DNA of 18,076 bases from an uncultured Anaerolineaceae bacterium (GCA_937967805.1 CALBTC010000022.1:1-18076); one strand, 5' to 3'; shown: positions 7,543 to 15,059, numbered from the stretch's first letter. Numbers and translations are program-made. Notes: a model not told the origin generated them from the letters alone.

Positions 7543-7995
7543 ATGACCGACTTCATCTTCAGCCTGGGCTACTTTGGGCTGTTTCTCATCAGCTTTTTGT
7601 CTGCTTCGCTGCTGCCGCTGGCGTCTGAGGTGTTTGTGGTGGGAATGCCGCCGCTGGGCTACAATGTTTGGGGCGTGATCGTTGTGGCGACGCTTGGGAG
7701 CTACTCAGGTTCTGTGGTTAATTACTTGATCGGCAAAAAGGGCACGGATTTTGTGCTGGGCCGCTATGTGAAGATTGATCCCAAGACCTGGGACCGGGCA
7801 GAACGCTTTTATAACCGGTGGGGGCCGGTGGCCCTCTTTTTTTCCTGGGTTCCATTTATTGGCGATCCGTTAACGGCCGTTGCCGGTGCCCTCAACATGC
7901 ATTTTGGCGTCTTCAGCTTTTGGGTGCTCTTTGGCAAAACGCTGCGCTACCTGGTATTGCTCGGCATTGCCTCCCGTTTTCTCAATATGTTTTAA
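7543..7995 (+). CDS. YqaA-like small DedA/VTT-superfamily membrane protein
   Basis: 150 residues; ATG start with only a weak GAG upstream. Hydrophobic stretches at about 5-30, 40-62, 90-112 and 120-148 suggest an integral inner-membrane protein. The family core is visible: F-L-S-A-S-L-L-P-L-A-S-E-V near the start, a GSYSGSVVNYLIGKKG segment, and the re-entrant-loop motif FFSWVPFIGDPLTAVAGALNM with the conserved P-x-x-G-D-P. This matches YqaA, a short relative of DedA lipid transporters/scramblases, although the function of YqaA itself is not established. It lies 96 bp after DAHP synthase but beyond its terminator, so it probably has its own promoter; none is obvious. One ACGGCCGT octamer (7873) encodes Thr-Ala-Val in the conserved loop. 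Confidence 0.88.
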   Translation: MTDFIFSLGYFGLFLISFLSASLLPLASEVFVVGMPPLGYNVWGVIVVATLGSYSGSVVNYLIGKKGTDFVLGRYVKIDPKTWDRAERFYNRWGPVALFFSWVPFIGDPLTAVAGALNMHFGVFSFWVLFGKTLRYLVLLGIASRFLNMF

Positions 7996-8031
7996 CAGGA
8001 AAAATATAGAACATTGATTTACCTGCTCTTC

Positions 8032-8058
8032 TTAATCAGGATAATCAGGCAAATCAGC
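8032..8058. repeat. Three 9-bp tandem repeats upstream of the cyclase gene
   Basis: Units TTAATCAGG, ATAATCAGG and CAAATCAGC follow each other directly, ending 12 bp before the ribosome site of the cyclase gene. They resemble other short degenerate tandem tracts in this window (15060, 15354, 15401) but have a 9-bp period. Confidence 0.65.
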
Positions 8059-8083
8059 GTCCCATTCAAAAAGGAGGAAACTC

Positions 8084-8959
8084 ATGAAATTTATTGATCT
8101 AACCATTCCCCTGGGCATTGGCACCCCCCCCTGGCCCACGTATGAACCTCTCCAGGTAAAATATTTCAAGCGGCTGGCCCCAAATGGAGCCAACGGACAA
8201 GTCGTCACGCACAGCAACCACGTCGGTACACACCTGGATGGCGAAATTCACTTTTATACCCCCGGCAAAGATATTGCCCAACTCAACTTTGACTTCCTGG
8301 CCGGCGATGCGGCCATTGTCGATTTAAGCGACGTGTGTGGCGATTACGATGTGTACACGCCAGCCATGATTGAAGAACGCGTCGAGGTACGCGAAGGCGA
8401 CATTCTCATCATCCACACCGGCTACCATCATTTCGGCTGGGACCAACCTTACGGCAACGAGGTGCGCTACATGGTGATGCATCCCGGCCCGGATGCCCGT
8501 TTTGCCCAATGGTGCATCGACAAGAAGATCAAGTGGATTGGCGTGGACTGCGGCAGCGCCGACCATCCGATGAATACCAAGATCCGCGACTGGATGCCGG
8601 CCCAGGCGGAAGACGCCGACGCCCATTTCCAGAAAAAGTACGGCAAGCCGCTGGCAGAGTACTTTACCAAAGATATGTACCAGATGATGCATTTGTGGAT
8701 GTTTGACAAGGGCATCATCCATGCCGAATGTGTCGGCGGCGACATTGATTTGCTGGTGAATCGCCGGGTGCAGGTAGGCTGCTTCCCCTGGCGCTTTGTC
8801 GATGGCGAAGCCAGCATTGCCCGTATCGTGGCGATGGTGGACGATGACGAGTACGAGGATTTGATGGCCAAAAAGGCAGAAATGCCCAAAACCAAGTTCG
8901 GCGACTGCTACGATCCGGTTCACGTTGAGCGGCTGGGCGGTCGTGGCCCGGTTTATTGA
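8084..8959 (+). CDS. Cyclase-family metal hydrolase (kynurenine formamidase-like)
   Basis: 291 residues; ATG preceded by a near-perfect ribosome site AAGGAGG (8071-8077). The family motif HxGTHxDxPxHF is seen as HVGTHLDGEIHF at residues 46-57, giving His46, His50, Asp52 and His56 as metal ligands; the usual Pro is replaced by Glu. Further signs are FIDLTIPLG at the start, GDILIIHTGYH in the middle and a cysteine-bearing IGVDCGSADHP. Proteins with this fold include KynB (N-formylkynurenine hydrolysis), isatin hydrolase and polyketide-type cyclases. At 291 residues it is longer than KynB (about 210), with an extra part around WMPAQAEDADAHFQKKYGK, so another cyclic or amide substrate is at least as likely. 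Flanked by hairpin repeats. It carries no ACGGCCGT octamer. Confidence 0.88.
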   Translation: MKFIDLTIPLGIGTPPWPTYEPLQVKYFKRLAPNGANGQVVTHSNHVGTHLDGEIHFYTPGKDIAQLNFDFLAGDAAIVDLSDVCGDYDVYTPAMIEERVEVREGDILIIHTGYHHFGWDQPYGNEVRYMVMHPGPDARFAQWCIDKKIKWIGVDCGSADHPMNTKIRDWMPAQAEDADAHFQKKYGKPLAEYFTKDMYQMMHLWMFDKGIIHAECVGGDIDLLVNRRVQVGCFPWRFVDGEASIARIVAMVDDDEYEDLMAKKAEMPKTKFGDCYDPVHVERLGGRGPVY

Positions 8960-8965
8960 ATTTTT

Positions 8966-9024
8966 GCCACAGAGAGCACAGAGGATTAAGAGATTTTCTC
9001 TTTTTGTTCTGTGCCCTCTGTGGC
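8966..9024. terminator. CCACAGAG-type hairpin repeat after the cyclase gene
   Basis: Arms 8966-8993 and 8997-9024 start and end with GCCACAGAG/CTCTGTGGC and match at about 23 of 28 positions around a TTT loop. It begins 6 bp after the stop. It probably ends transcription of the cyclase gene, but no long T-run follows on the plus strand. It belongs to the same dispersed family as 7455-7504. Confidence 0.65.
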
Positions 9025-9044
9025 TACTTTTCGCCTGAATTTTG

Positions 9045-9072
9045 GTTGGTCAGTTTTTAAAACCTGACCAAC
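9045..9072. repeat. Inverted repeat upstream of the DUF2867-like gene
   Basis: GTTGGTCAG (9045-9053) and exact inverse CTGACCAAC (9064-9072) around a TTTTAAAA-containing centre. It lies just before the ribosome site at 9080, so it could be an operator or a translation-affecting hairpin. It shares the TTGGTC/GACCAA core with the repeat at 10028-10060. Confidence 0.5.
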
Positions 9073-9090
9073 GATTGACGGAGCAGATCG

Positions 9091-9612
9091 ATGAAAAATG
9101 AAGCGTTGTTTACGGCCGTTCCCCACCTTCCCAACCTAATGGAAACGGCCGATCACATTGACATAAAAACTGTCAGCGGTGATGTGTCGCTGCGGGAATT
9201 TATTGCCGGCATGATTTCTTACAGTCCTGGCTGGGTCAAATTTCTGTATGGCGTGCGCTGGTTTTTTGTGCGGCTGTTGGGAATGAAGCAAGAAGGCCTG
9301 CCCCAGGAGCTGACAATGCAACCGGAAGATGTCTCATTTGTCACGGGAGAACCAGCGGCCTTTTTCTCGGTAAAAATGGCAAAGGAAGACAAATACTGGT
9401 TTGCCGGGATCACTGAATCCCACCTGACGGCTCATTTGGGTGTCATTGTGGAGCCAGGCCAGCCAAACCGCTTTCACGTGCTGACGATTGTCCATTACAA
9501 CCGTTGGACGGGCCCGGTGTACTTTAATGTGATACGGCCGTTTCACCATCTCGTCGTCGGACAAATGATGAAAGCGGGTGTGAGGCAGTCGTTACGTTTG
9601 CAGGAAACTTAA
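9091..9612 (+). CDS. DUF2867-like protein
   Basis: 173 residues; ATG with GGAG at 9080-9083. The sequence has the look of the DUF2867 family: a short N-terminal part (ADHIDIKTVSGDVSLREFIAGMI), a middle with YWFAGITESHLTAHLGVIVEP, and the conserved end VLTIVHYNRWTGPVYFNVIRPFHHLVVGQMM. No catalytic motif is recognised; the compact strand-rich pattern suggests a small ligand-binding fold. The amphipathic stretch KFLYGVRWFFVRLLGM might touch the membrane, but no clear transmembrane helix is seen. Its last 21 bp overlap the tail of the convergent arsenate reductase gene. Two octamers (9112 and 9534) lie inside. The family call is from memory of the pattern and is moderate. Confidence 0.75.
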   Translation: MKNEALFTAVPHLPNLMETADHIDIKTVSGDVSLREFIAGMISYSPGWVKFLYGVRWFFVRLLGMKQEGLPQELTMQPEDVSFVTGEPAAFFSVKMAKEDKYWFAGITESHLTAHLGVIVEPGQPNRFHVLTIVHYNRWTGPVYFNVIRPFHHLVVGQMMKAGVRQSLRLQET

Positions 9613-10005
9613 AATTTGATCGGCTATCTCATCACGGATTTGGCGGAAAACGGCCGTTACTTCTTCATCGGTCCCGGTGGCTTCGGCCGGATCATAAAAA
9701 CCGATGTGCGTTTTTTGCCCCGCCTTCTCCAGCCAGACCGGGCACGTTTCTTTGGCCGAATCGCAAACGGTAATCACGTGGTCAAAATATTGCCCCTTGA
9801 ACAACTCTGTTGACTTAGATTCGTTCCGGCTCAGGTCAATGCCCAGCTCGCCCATGACGGCAATCGCCTTTGGATGCACATAGCCGCTGGGCTGCGTGCC
9901 TGCGGAATAGGCCACATATTGGTCGCTTAAGCGGGCGTTGATCAACCCCTCCGCCATCTGGCTGCGGCACGAGTTGCCGGTACACAAAACAAGCACTTTT
10001 TTCAT
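9592..10005 (-). CDS. arsC: Arsenate reductase, thioredoxin-coupled (low-molecular-weight phosphatase fold)
   Basis: 137 residues; ATG with GGGAG about 9 nt upstream. The start KKVLVLCTGNSCRSQMAEG holds the phosphatase loop C-x5-R (Cys8 to Arg14). Two further cysteines sit at 81 and 88 in CDSAKETCPV, with the same spacing as the Cys82/Cys89 shuttle of Staphylococcus aureus ArsC. FYDPAEATG carries the Asp-Pro general acid. The complete triad supports arsenate-to-arsenite reduction recycled by thioredoxin rather than simple phosphotyrosine phosphatase activity. No arsR regulator or arsenite exporter is in the window, so export must be encoded elsewhere or the enzyme acts in another role. It lies downstream of trpB on the same strand, separated by 62 bp containing a strong palindrome, and overlaps the convergent DUF2867-like gene by 21 bp. 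Confidence 0.92.
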   Translation of the reverse strand: MKKVLVLCTGNSCRSQMAEGLINARLSDQYVAYSAGTQPSGYVHPKAIAVMGELGIDLSRNESKSTELFKGQYFDHVITVCDSAKETCPVWLEKAGQKTHIGFYDPAEATGTDEEVTAVFRQIRDEIADQILSFLQT

Positions 10006-10027
10006 TCTGATACTCCCACGAATGTTC

Positions 10028-10060
10028 AGATTGGTCCAATCTGCGAGATTGGACCAATCT
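10028..10060. repeat. Perfect 15-bp inverted repeat, each arm itself palindromic
   Basis: AGATTGGTCCAATCT (10028-10042), loop GCG, then the exact inverse (10046-10060). Each arm is also a palindrome around its central base, so two alternative structures are possible: one long hairpin or two small ones. It fills the gap between the trpB stop and the arsC start. No T-run follows on the minus strand; T-rich sequence follows only on the plus strand. Operator, terminator or dispersed repeat are all possible. Confidence 0.7.
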
Positions 10061-10067
10061 TGGATTT

Positions 10068-11273
10068 TTACAAATCCAGGGCAGACATCACCGTGTTGAG
10101 GTCTTTATCTCCCCGCCCGCTTAAATTAACCAAAATAATTTGATCCGACCGCATTTTGGGCGCCTGCTTGATCGCTTCAGCTACGGCGTGGCTGGATTCC
10201 AGCGCGGGGATAATGCCCTCAGTTTTACATAACGTTTGGAATGCTACCAGGGCTTCTTCATCGGTGGCGTAAGTGTAGCCCGCCCGCTCCTGGTCGCGCA
10301 GCAGGGCGTGTTCCGGCCCCACGCTGGGATAATCCAGCCCGGCGCTAATGCTGTGTGTTTCCATGATCTGGCCATCGGCCGTTTGCATCACGTAGCTTTT
10401 GGTGCCGTGCAGCACACCCACGCGGGCAATGTTCATGTCGGCAAAACGAGCCGCGTGCTTGCCGCTGGCAATGCTCTCCCCACCCGCCTCCACGCCAATC
10501 AACACCACGTCCTCATCATTGCGGAAGGCGTGGAAGATGCCCATCGCGTTGCTGCCGCCGCCGACGCAGGCAATGATCGTGTCGGGCAATTTACCGACTT
10601 CGTCCAACATCTGCTGCCGCGCTTCGTGGCCAATCACGCTTTGGAAGTCGCGCACCATCATCGGGTATGGGTGCGGTCCCAAAACCGAGCCAAGCAGGTA
10701 ATGGGTTGTCTCCACATGGGTCACCCAGTCGCGAATCGCTTCGTTAATGGCATCCTTGAGCGTTTTGCTGCCGCTTTCCACGGCGCGCACTTCGGCGCCG
10801 AGCAGCTTCATGCGGTAGACGTTGGGCTGCTGCCGGGCAATATCCACGCTGCCCATGTAGACGATGCATTCCAGCCCCAGCAGCGCACAGGCGGTCGCCG
10901 TGCCCACGCCATGCTGCCCCGCCCCCGTCTCGGCCACGATGCGGGTTTTGCCCATCCGTTGCGCCAGCAGCGCCTGCCCCAGGGCGTTGTTGATTTTGTG
11001 CGCCCCGGTATGGTTTAAATCTTCCCGCTTGAAGTAAATTTGGGCACCGCCCAGGCTGGCGCTGAGCCGCTTGGCGTGGGTGATGGGCGACGGCCGTCCC
11101 ACATAGCTCTTCAATAAATGGTTAAATTCGGACATAAACGCCTCGTCCTGGCGCACTTCATCGTAGACGTGAATCAGTTCATCCAGGGCAGGCATGAGCG
11201 TTTCCGGCACAAACTGGCCGCCGTACGGGCCAAATTTGCCGCGCTCGTCGGGAACGGTTGTAGATTGCATCAT
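10068..11273 (-). CDS. trpB: Tryptophan synthase beta subunit
   Basis: 401 residues from the ATG at 11273, chosen for GAGGA seven nt upstream; the open frame reaches 11390 but that extension has no ribosome site and crosses the likely promoter. The enzyme makes L-tryptophan from indole and serine with PLP. The sequence is classic TrpB1: [19 protein letters not shown] at the start, [18 protein letters not shown] with the PLP lysine (about residue 93), [38 protein letters not shown], the phosphate-binding GGGSNAMG and the terminal SGRGDKD. Length matches the family. It stands without trpA, trpC or trpF next to it; trpF lies about 4 kb away in another unit. A TGCTATAAT promoter sits just upstream. 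Confidence 0.97.
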   Translation of the reverse strand: MMQSTTVPDERGKFGPYGGQFVPETLMPALDELIHVYDEVRQDEAFMSEFNHLLKSYVGRPSPITHAKRLSASLGGAQIYFKREDLNHTGAHKINNALGQALLAQRMGKTRIVAETGAGQHGVGTATACALLGLECIVYMGSVDIARQQPNVYRMKLLGAEVRAVESGSKTLKDAINEAIRDWVTHVETTHYLLGSVLGPHPYPMMVRDFQSVIGHEARQQMLDEVGKLPDTIIACVGGGSNAMGIFHAFRNDEDVVLIGVEAGGESIASGKHAARFADMNIARVGVLHGTKSYVMQTADGQIMETHSISAGLDYPSVGPEHALLRDQERAGYTYATDEEALVAFQTLCKTEGIIPALESSHAVAEAIKQAPKMRSDQIILVNLSGRGDKDLNTVMSALDL

Positions 11274-11304
11274 GAAATTGTCCTCTTTATTTTTTTCGAG
11301 GCAG

Positions 11305-11313
11305 ATTATAGCA
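11305..11313 (-). promoter_or_regulatory. Putative extended -10 promoter of trpB
   Basis: TGCTATAAT on the minus strand (TATAAT at 11310-11305 with TG one base upstream). No good -35 lies at 17 nt; TTTACA is about 20 nt upstream. An octamer (11347-11354) lies just further upstream. It predicts a short leader of about 25 nt. Confidence 0.55.
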
Positions 11314-11401
11314 AGGGGCATGAATTGTGGTGTAAACGTTTTGTAAACGGCCGTACAGGGCAAAGGGTGAAAATGCCGTAGATCGAACAATAGAATTTTT
11401 T

Positions 11402-11431
11402 GACGCTAAGAACACAAAGAGTTAAGAGGGA
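11402..11431. repeat. Single arm of a CACAGAG-like repeat
   Basis: GACGCTAAGAACACAAAGAG followed by TTAAGAGGG resembles one arm of the hairpins at 7455 and 8966 (ACACAGAG, TTAAGAG) but has no opposite arm here. It lies 9 bp after the stop of the EAD-like gene. Likely a decayed copy. Confidence 0.35.
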
Positions 11432-11439
11432 GCAAATTG

Positions 11440-12492
11440 TTATTTGATTGCGTCAAAGCCAAAATCCCAACCACCCAGCAAAGTCACGCTGCCCTCGTTG
11501 CTCGTTTCGATGTGGAACCACCAGGTCTCATTGGCCCACGCTTCTGGCTCTACGTGCACAAAATTGGCGTCTTCCTCCACGCCGCTGCTAAAGCCAAAGA
11601 TGGAAGCCAGGAAACGGCCGTTGCCATCAAGCCCCATAACCGCGGTATAAGATTCATCTGGAGAGAGCGTTGTGTTCCGGGCAAACTGGTCGGCGGCCGT
11701 TGCTTCGCCATTTTCCAGCGATTCGCTTTCTGGCTGCCGCAGCGCCTGCAGCGTAATGACGCGCGTCGCGTCGTCCGAATTGGCTGCATTTTGCAGGGAG
11801 AAAGTGACAATAGAGTTGCTGCTGCTCACCTCCGACATCTCAAAGTCAATTAAAATGCCCTGACCCGGAGCAAACGTTTTATCCCGCACCAACACCGATT
11901 GCGGCCCGATTGTTACCGTTTCATCGGAAACAACCGCATTTGAAGAAGTCACGCGCCAGCCGGGCAGCCCTTCTTCAAAAAAAAGGTCGGTTTGCGGCTC
12001 GGGGTTTTCCACCAGCGTGGCCAGCTTAATAGCCAATCCCTCATCGTTGTCAAAGGCGCCGCCGGTCTCACGCAAGTTCATAACCACGAGCACAACCACC
12101 ACAATGAGCACCAGGGCGGCCAGTCCAATGAGCAGGTTTTTGTTTTGTAACAGAGATGAGGTGGTGGGGGTGGGAACGGCCGTTTCCGCCTCACTATAAT
12201 CCACATGAAAACTCAACGGTTCAATTCTGGCTGCCTCCAGCAGGGGCTGCCAATCTTCTCGGGGGCGCAGCGCCTGGCAGCGCTCAACAAACTCGGGAAT
12301 GCGCTGCTGTCTGGCCAAAATTTGCAGCAGCTCAACCACTTTCCCCGACTTTCCTCGCCCCGGCAAATCATCATAATCCAGATTGAAATCAAAGGCTAAT
12401 TCGTGCATTTCGTTGGTATCAAAGGACCGGTTGACCAGATCGCGCAGCTCAGCCGCCCAATTGGTTGGAGTTGGCGATGGGTCTGATTTCAT
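11440..12492 (-). CDS. Membrane protein with N-terminal EAD-like (death-fold) domain and outer domain
   Basis: 350 residues; ATG with GAGGTG upstream. Residues 13-78 (AELRDLVNRSFDTNEMHELAFDF, then DYDDLPGRGKSGKVVELLQ, then LARQQRIPEFVERCQALRP) match my memory of the effector-associated domain EAD1, a small helical adaptor fold that joins parts of bacterial conflict and signalling systems. A flexible Pro/Thr linker leads to one membrane helix (118-140), after which comes an outer strand-rich domain of about 200 residues (GWRVTSSNAVVSDETVTIG; FAPGQGILIDFEMSE; ETWWFHIETS; LLGGWDFGFDAIK), which looks like a lectin/LamG-type beta-sandwich. The layout is that of a receptor: sensor outside, adaptor inside. 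EADs usually pair with another EAD on a protease or NTPase; no such partner is in this window. Divergent from the GMC oxidoreductase. Confidence 0.8.
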   Translation of the reverse strand: MKSDPSPTPTNWAAELRDLVNRSFDTNEMHELAFDFNLDYDDLPGRGKSGKVVELLQILARQQRIPEFVERCQALRPREDWQPLLEAARIEPLSFHVDYSEAETAVPTPTTSSLLQNKNLLIGLAALVLIVVVVLVVMNLRETGGAFDNDEGLAIKLATLVENPEPQTDLFFEEGLPGWRVTSSNAVVSDETVTIGPQSVLVRDKTFAPGQGILIDFEMSEVSSSNSIVTFSLQNAANSDDATRVITLQALRQPESESLENGEATAADQFARNTTLSPDESYTAVMGLDGNGRFLASIFGFSSGVEEDANFVHVEPEAWANETWWFHIETSNEGSVTLLGGWDFGFDAIK

Positions 12493-12654
12493 GTTGCACC
12501 TCGTTTTTGGTCAATGTGGATGCTGTGTGCAAAGATGCCCAGGCAGCGATTGTGCGGATCATTCTAACATAAAATGAGTTGTTGGCTAACCATTGAAAAA
12601 GAATTTGCACCAAAAGGAATTTTGCCAAAAGAAGTAAATTAAATTGGGATAGCA

Positions 12655-12660
12655 TATAAT
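12655..12660 (+). promoter_or_regulatory. Possible -10 element for the GMC oxidoreductase gene
   Basis: A perfect TATAAT lies 116 bp before the GMC start within the AT-rich divergent gap (12493-12776), but no recognisable -35 is at the right distance. For the EAD-like gene, TAGAAT on the minus strand (12566-12561) is a comparable weak candidate. Confidence 0.3.
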
Positions 12661-12776
12661 GAGTCACCAAGTAAACCTTGCGCAGCCAACAACAATCATC
12701 TATCTAATGCCCCGAGCGGCCTGGTTCGCTTCACAAGCAACAACTGTCATACCTGAAAAGAAGGAGGCTTTTGCAC

Positions 12777-14489
12777 ATGCAACTTTCATCCCCCAAATCT
12801 GAGCTTAAGAAACGGTATCAAATCGTGGTCATCGGTTCGGGCTATGGCGGCAGCATTGCCGCCTCGCGGCTGGCGCGGGCCGGCCAGGAGGTGTGCCTGC
12901 TGGAGCGGGGGCGCGAGCTTCAGCCGGGCGACTACCCAAACAGCGAACTTGAGCTGGCCAAGGAAACGCAAATGAACACCCCGTTAGGCCGCGTTGGCAG
13001 CAAAACGGCGCTCAATGAATACCACGTCAACGATGAGATGACTGTTTTGGTGGGATGTGGTTTGGGCGGCGGCTCCATTATCAATGGCAACGTGGCGCTG
13101 CGCACCGATCCGCGCATTTTTGAGCATCCCGACTGGCCGCAGCCCTTCCGCGAAGATGTAACCACCCGGCTGGCGCGCGGCTACGAGCTGGCCGAGCAGA
13201 TGTTGGGCACAACAACGTACCCGGACAACTTTCCCACTGTTGCCAAATTTGAGGCGTTACAAAAAACGGCCGCAGCCCTCAATGCCAACTTCTATCCCGC
13301 CCCCATGAACGTCACCTTTAAGGATGGACCCAACGTGGTGGGCATTGAGCAAAAAGCGTGCCGGCTGTGCGGTGACTGCATGACCGGCTGCAACTACCAC
13401 GCCAAAAACACCCTCATCATGAACTACCTGCCCGATGCCAAAAAACACGGTGCCCGCATCTTTACCGAAATTGAAGTGCATCATCTGGCGCGCAGCGACG
13501 GAGAATGGACCGTCCACTGTCGCATTCTGGGCGATTCAGATGCCGCCAAAGCCCAGCCGGAGCGCATCATCAAAGCGGGTTTGGTGATTTTGGCGGCGGG
13601 CACGTTGGGGTCTACCAAGATTATGTTTCGCTCGCGCCAGGCCGGGCTGGCTTTGTCGCCGCAGTTGGGGCATCACTTTTCGGGTAACGGCGATGTGGGC
13701 GCGTTTGCCTACAACAACGATGTGCCGGTAAACGCCGTGGGCACCGGCCCAAAGGCGGCCAGCAAGCCACCGGTCGGACCGCTGATCAATGGGGTCATCG
13801 ATACCCGCCCGCAGGTTGACAACTGGCAAGAGGGGTTGGTGATCCAGGAAGGCACCTTCCCCAGCGCGGCGGCCCTGCCGCTGGCCAAGGGGCTCAAGGT
13901 GATGGCCACAGCATCGGGCAAGGACACGGATAAAGGGCTGGTTGACAAGCTGAAGGAAAAGTATCGAGAATGGGTCAGCTTTTTCCGGGGACCGTATCAC
14001 GGTGCGGTGCACCATACGCTCATGTGGCTGGTGATGACCCACGATGACAGCCGTGGGCGGCTTGTTCTGGAAAAAGACCGCATTCGGATTATTTGGCCCG
14101 ACATCGGCGATCAGCCTTTTGCCAAACGGATCAATGATTTTTTACGGCGGGGCACGGCCGTACTCGGCGGCACCTTTGTCTCTAATCCGTTGTGGAGCCT
14201 GCTGGCCGACCGGCCGATGGTTACCTCCCATCCGCTGGGCGGCTGCCCCATGGGTGAGGATGCCTGGCGCGGTGTGGTGAACCATAAGGGGCAGGTATTT
14301 TCTGGGGATGGGGGAACGGCCGTTCACGAAGGGCTCTACATTTGCGACGGCTCCGTCATTCCCCATTCCATCGGCGTTAATCTGATGCTGACCATCTCGG
14401 CTATGACCGAACGGGCCATTGCCATCCTGGCAGAGGAGCGCGGCTGGCAAATTGATTACCGCCTGCGCGGGTATGACAATTCCAATTGA
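12777..14489 (+). CDS. GMC-family FAD oxidoreductase (cholesterol-oxidase-like) with four-cysteine motif
   Basis: 570 residues from the ATG at 12777, which has AAGGAGG (12761-12767) at ideal distance; an in-frame TTG at 12771 lies too close to that site. YQIVVIGSGYGGSIAASRLARAG plus LLERG is the FAD-binding Rossmann start. GCGLGGGSIINGNVALR is the second GMC flavin motif. A C-x2-C-x2-C-x3-C cluster, CRLCGDCMTGC (residues 195-205), sits in the middle and resembles a 4Fe-4S ferredoxin motif. Near the end, TSHPLGGCPMG and VIPHSIGVNLMLTISAMTERA carry the active-site His and the terminal FAD contacts. Such enzymes oxidise alcohols such as sterols; the substrate is unknown here, and the cysteines hint at an electron-transfer acceptor other than oxygen. 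No signal peptide is seen. It is the only plus-strand gene between 9612 and 17934. Confidence 0.93.
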   Translation: MQLSSPKSELKKRYQIVVIGSGYGGSIAASRLARAGQEVCLLERGRELQPGDYPNSELELAKETQMNTPLGRVGSKTALNEYHVNDEMTVLVGCGLGGGSIINGNVALRTDPRIFEHPDWPQPFREDVTTRLARGYELAEQMLGTTTYPDNFPTVAKFEALQKTAAALNANFYPAPMNVTFKDGPNVVGIEQKACRLCGDCMTGCNYHAKNTLIMNYLPDAKKHGARIFTEIEVHHLARSDGEWTVHCRILGDSDAAKAQPERIIKAGLVILAAGTLGSTKIMFRSRQAGLALSPQLGHHFSGNGDVGAFAYNNDVPVNAVGTGPKAASKPPVGPLINGVIDTRPQVDNWQEGLVIQEGTFPSAAALPLAKGLKVMATASGKDTDKGLVDKLKEKYREWVSFFRGPYHGAVHHTLMWLVMTHDDSRGRLVLEKDRIRIIWPDIGDQPFAKRINDFLRRGTAVLGGTFVSNPLWSLLADRPMVTSHPLGGCPMGEDAWRGVVNHKGQVFSGDGGTAVHEGLYICDGSVIPHSIGVNLMLTISAMTERAIAILAEERGWQIDYRLRGYDNSN

Positions 14490-14513
14490 AAATTGCTTCT
14501 CGGATACTTCTTA

Positions 14514-15059
14514 CTATGTCTGGAGAGTACGCAGTTTCTCGGCACATTGCAGCAAAACCAGGGCGGAGGGCGCGTCGCTGATCTGGCCGGCGTAGGCCAT
14601 TTGCAATACCTGGTCGATGGGTTTGCGGTGGACCTCAATCACTTCGGCCGGTTCGTGGGCCGGCGCGGCGAGGGTGACGCCGGTGGCCAAAAAGTAGTGA
14701 CCCACTTCATCACAAATGCCGTTGGCAGTATAAAACTGGCCCAAATGGGTCAATTCCTCGCAGGTGCCGCCCACTTCCTCATGCAGTTCTTCTAAGGCCG
14801 CTTCGGCCAACGTTTGCCCCGGCTTCACGCCACCGGCGGGCAGCTCCCAGCACCAGTCATCAACAGTGTACCTGTAGCTGCGGCACAAGACGATTTCATC
14901 CTGATGTGTTACGGGTAGAATCCAAACGGCCGTTGGCTTCGTCACCGTGTTGTAAACTCCCTGGCTGCCATCGGGCAGCAAGATCTCATCCTGGCGCACG
15001 GCGTACCAGGGGCAGGACCAGGCGATATGGGAAGATAATGTTTTGATAGGTCGTTTCAC
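14514..15059 (-). CDS. NUDIX hydrolase (ADP-ribose pyrophosphatase-like)
   Basis: 181 residues from a GTG at 15059. This start is weak: there is no ribosome site, and the DNA immediately upstream is a heptamer repeat array; the frame stays open further up without an ATG. NUDIX enzymes cleave X-linked nucleoside diphosphates using Mg2+. The box is visible in LPAGGVKPGQTLAEAALEELHEEVGG, but two consensus positions differ: the first Glu is Thr and the Arg of R-E-x-x-E-E is Glu, while the catalytic E-L-x-E-E core is kept. The strand pattern before it (AVWILPVTHQDEIVLCRSYRYTVDDWCWELP) and the acidic F-Y-T-A-N-G-I-C-D-E after it fit ADP-ribose pyrophosphatase relatives. It lies 26 bp after the trpF stop and is likely cotranscribed. 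Activity may be altered by the changed box. Confidence 0.88.
   Translation of the reverse strand: MKRPIKTLSSHIAWSCPWYAVRQDEILLPDGSQGVYNTVTKPTAVWILPVTHQDEIVLCRSYRYTVDDWCWELPAGGVKPGQTLAEAALEELHEEVGGTCEELTHLGQFYTANGICDEVGHYFLATGVTLAAPAHEPAEVIEVHRKPIDQVLQMAYAGQISDAPSALVLLQCAEKLRTLQT

Noticed and set aside
10236..11018. 260-codon plus-strand frame opposite trpB
   Set aside because: Antisense shadow of an unmistakable trpB.
11274..11390. N-terminal extension of trpB by 39 residues
   Set aside because: TrpB normally begins near the [10 protein letters not shown] motif, the ribosome site fits the ATG at 11273, and a TGCTATAAT promoter lies within the extension.
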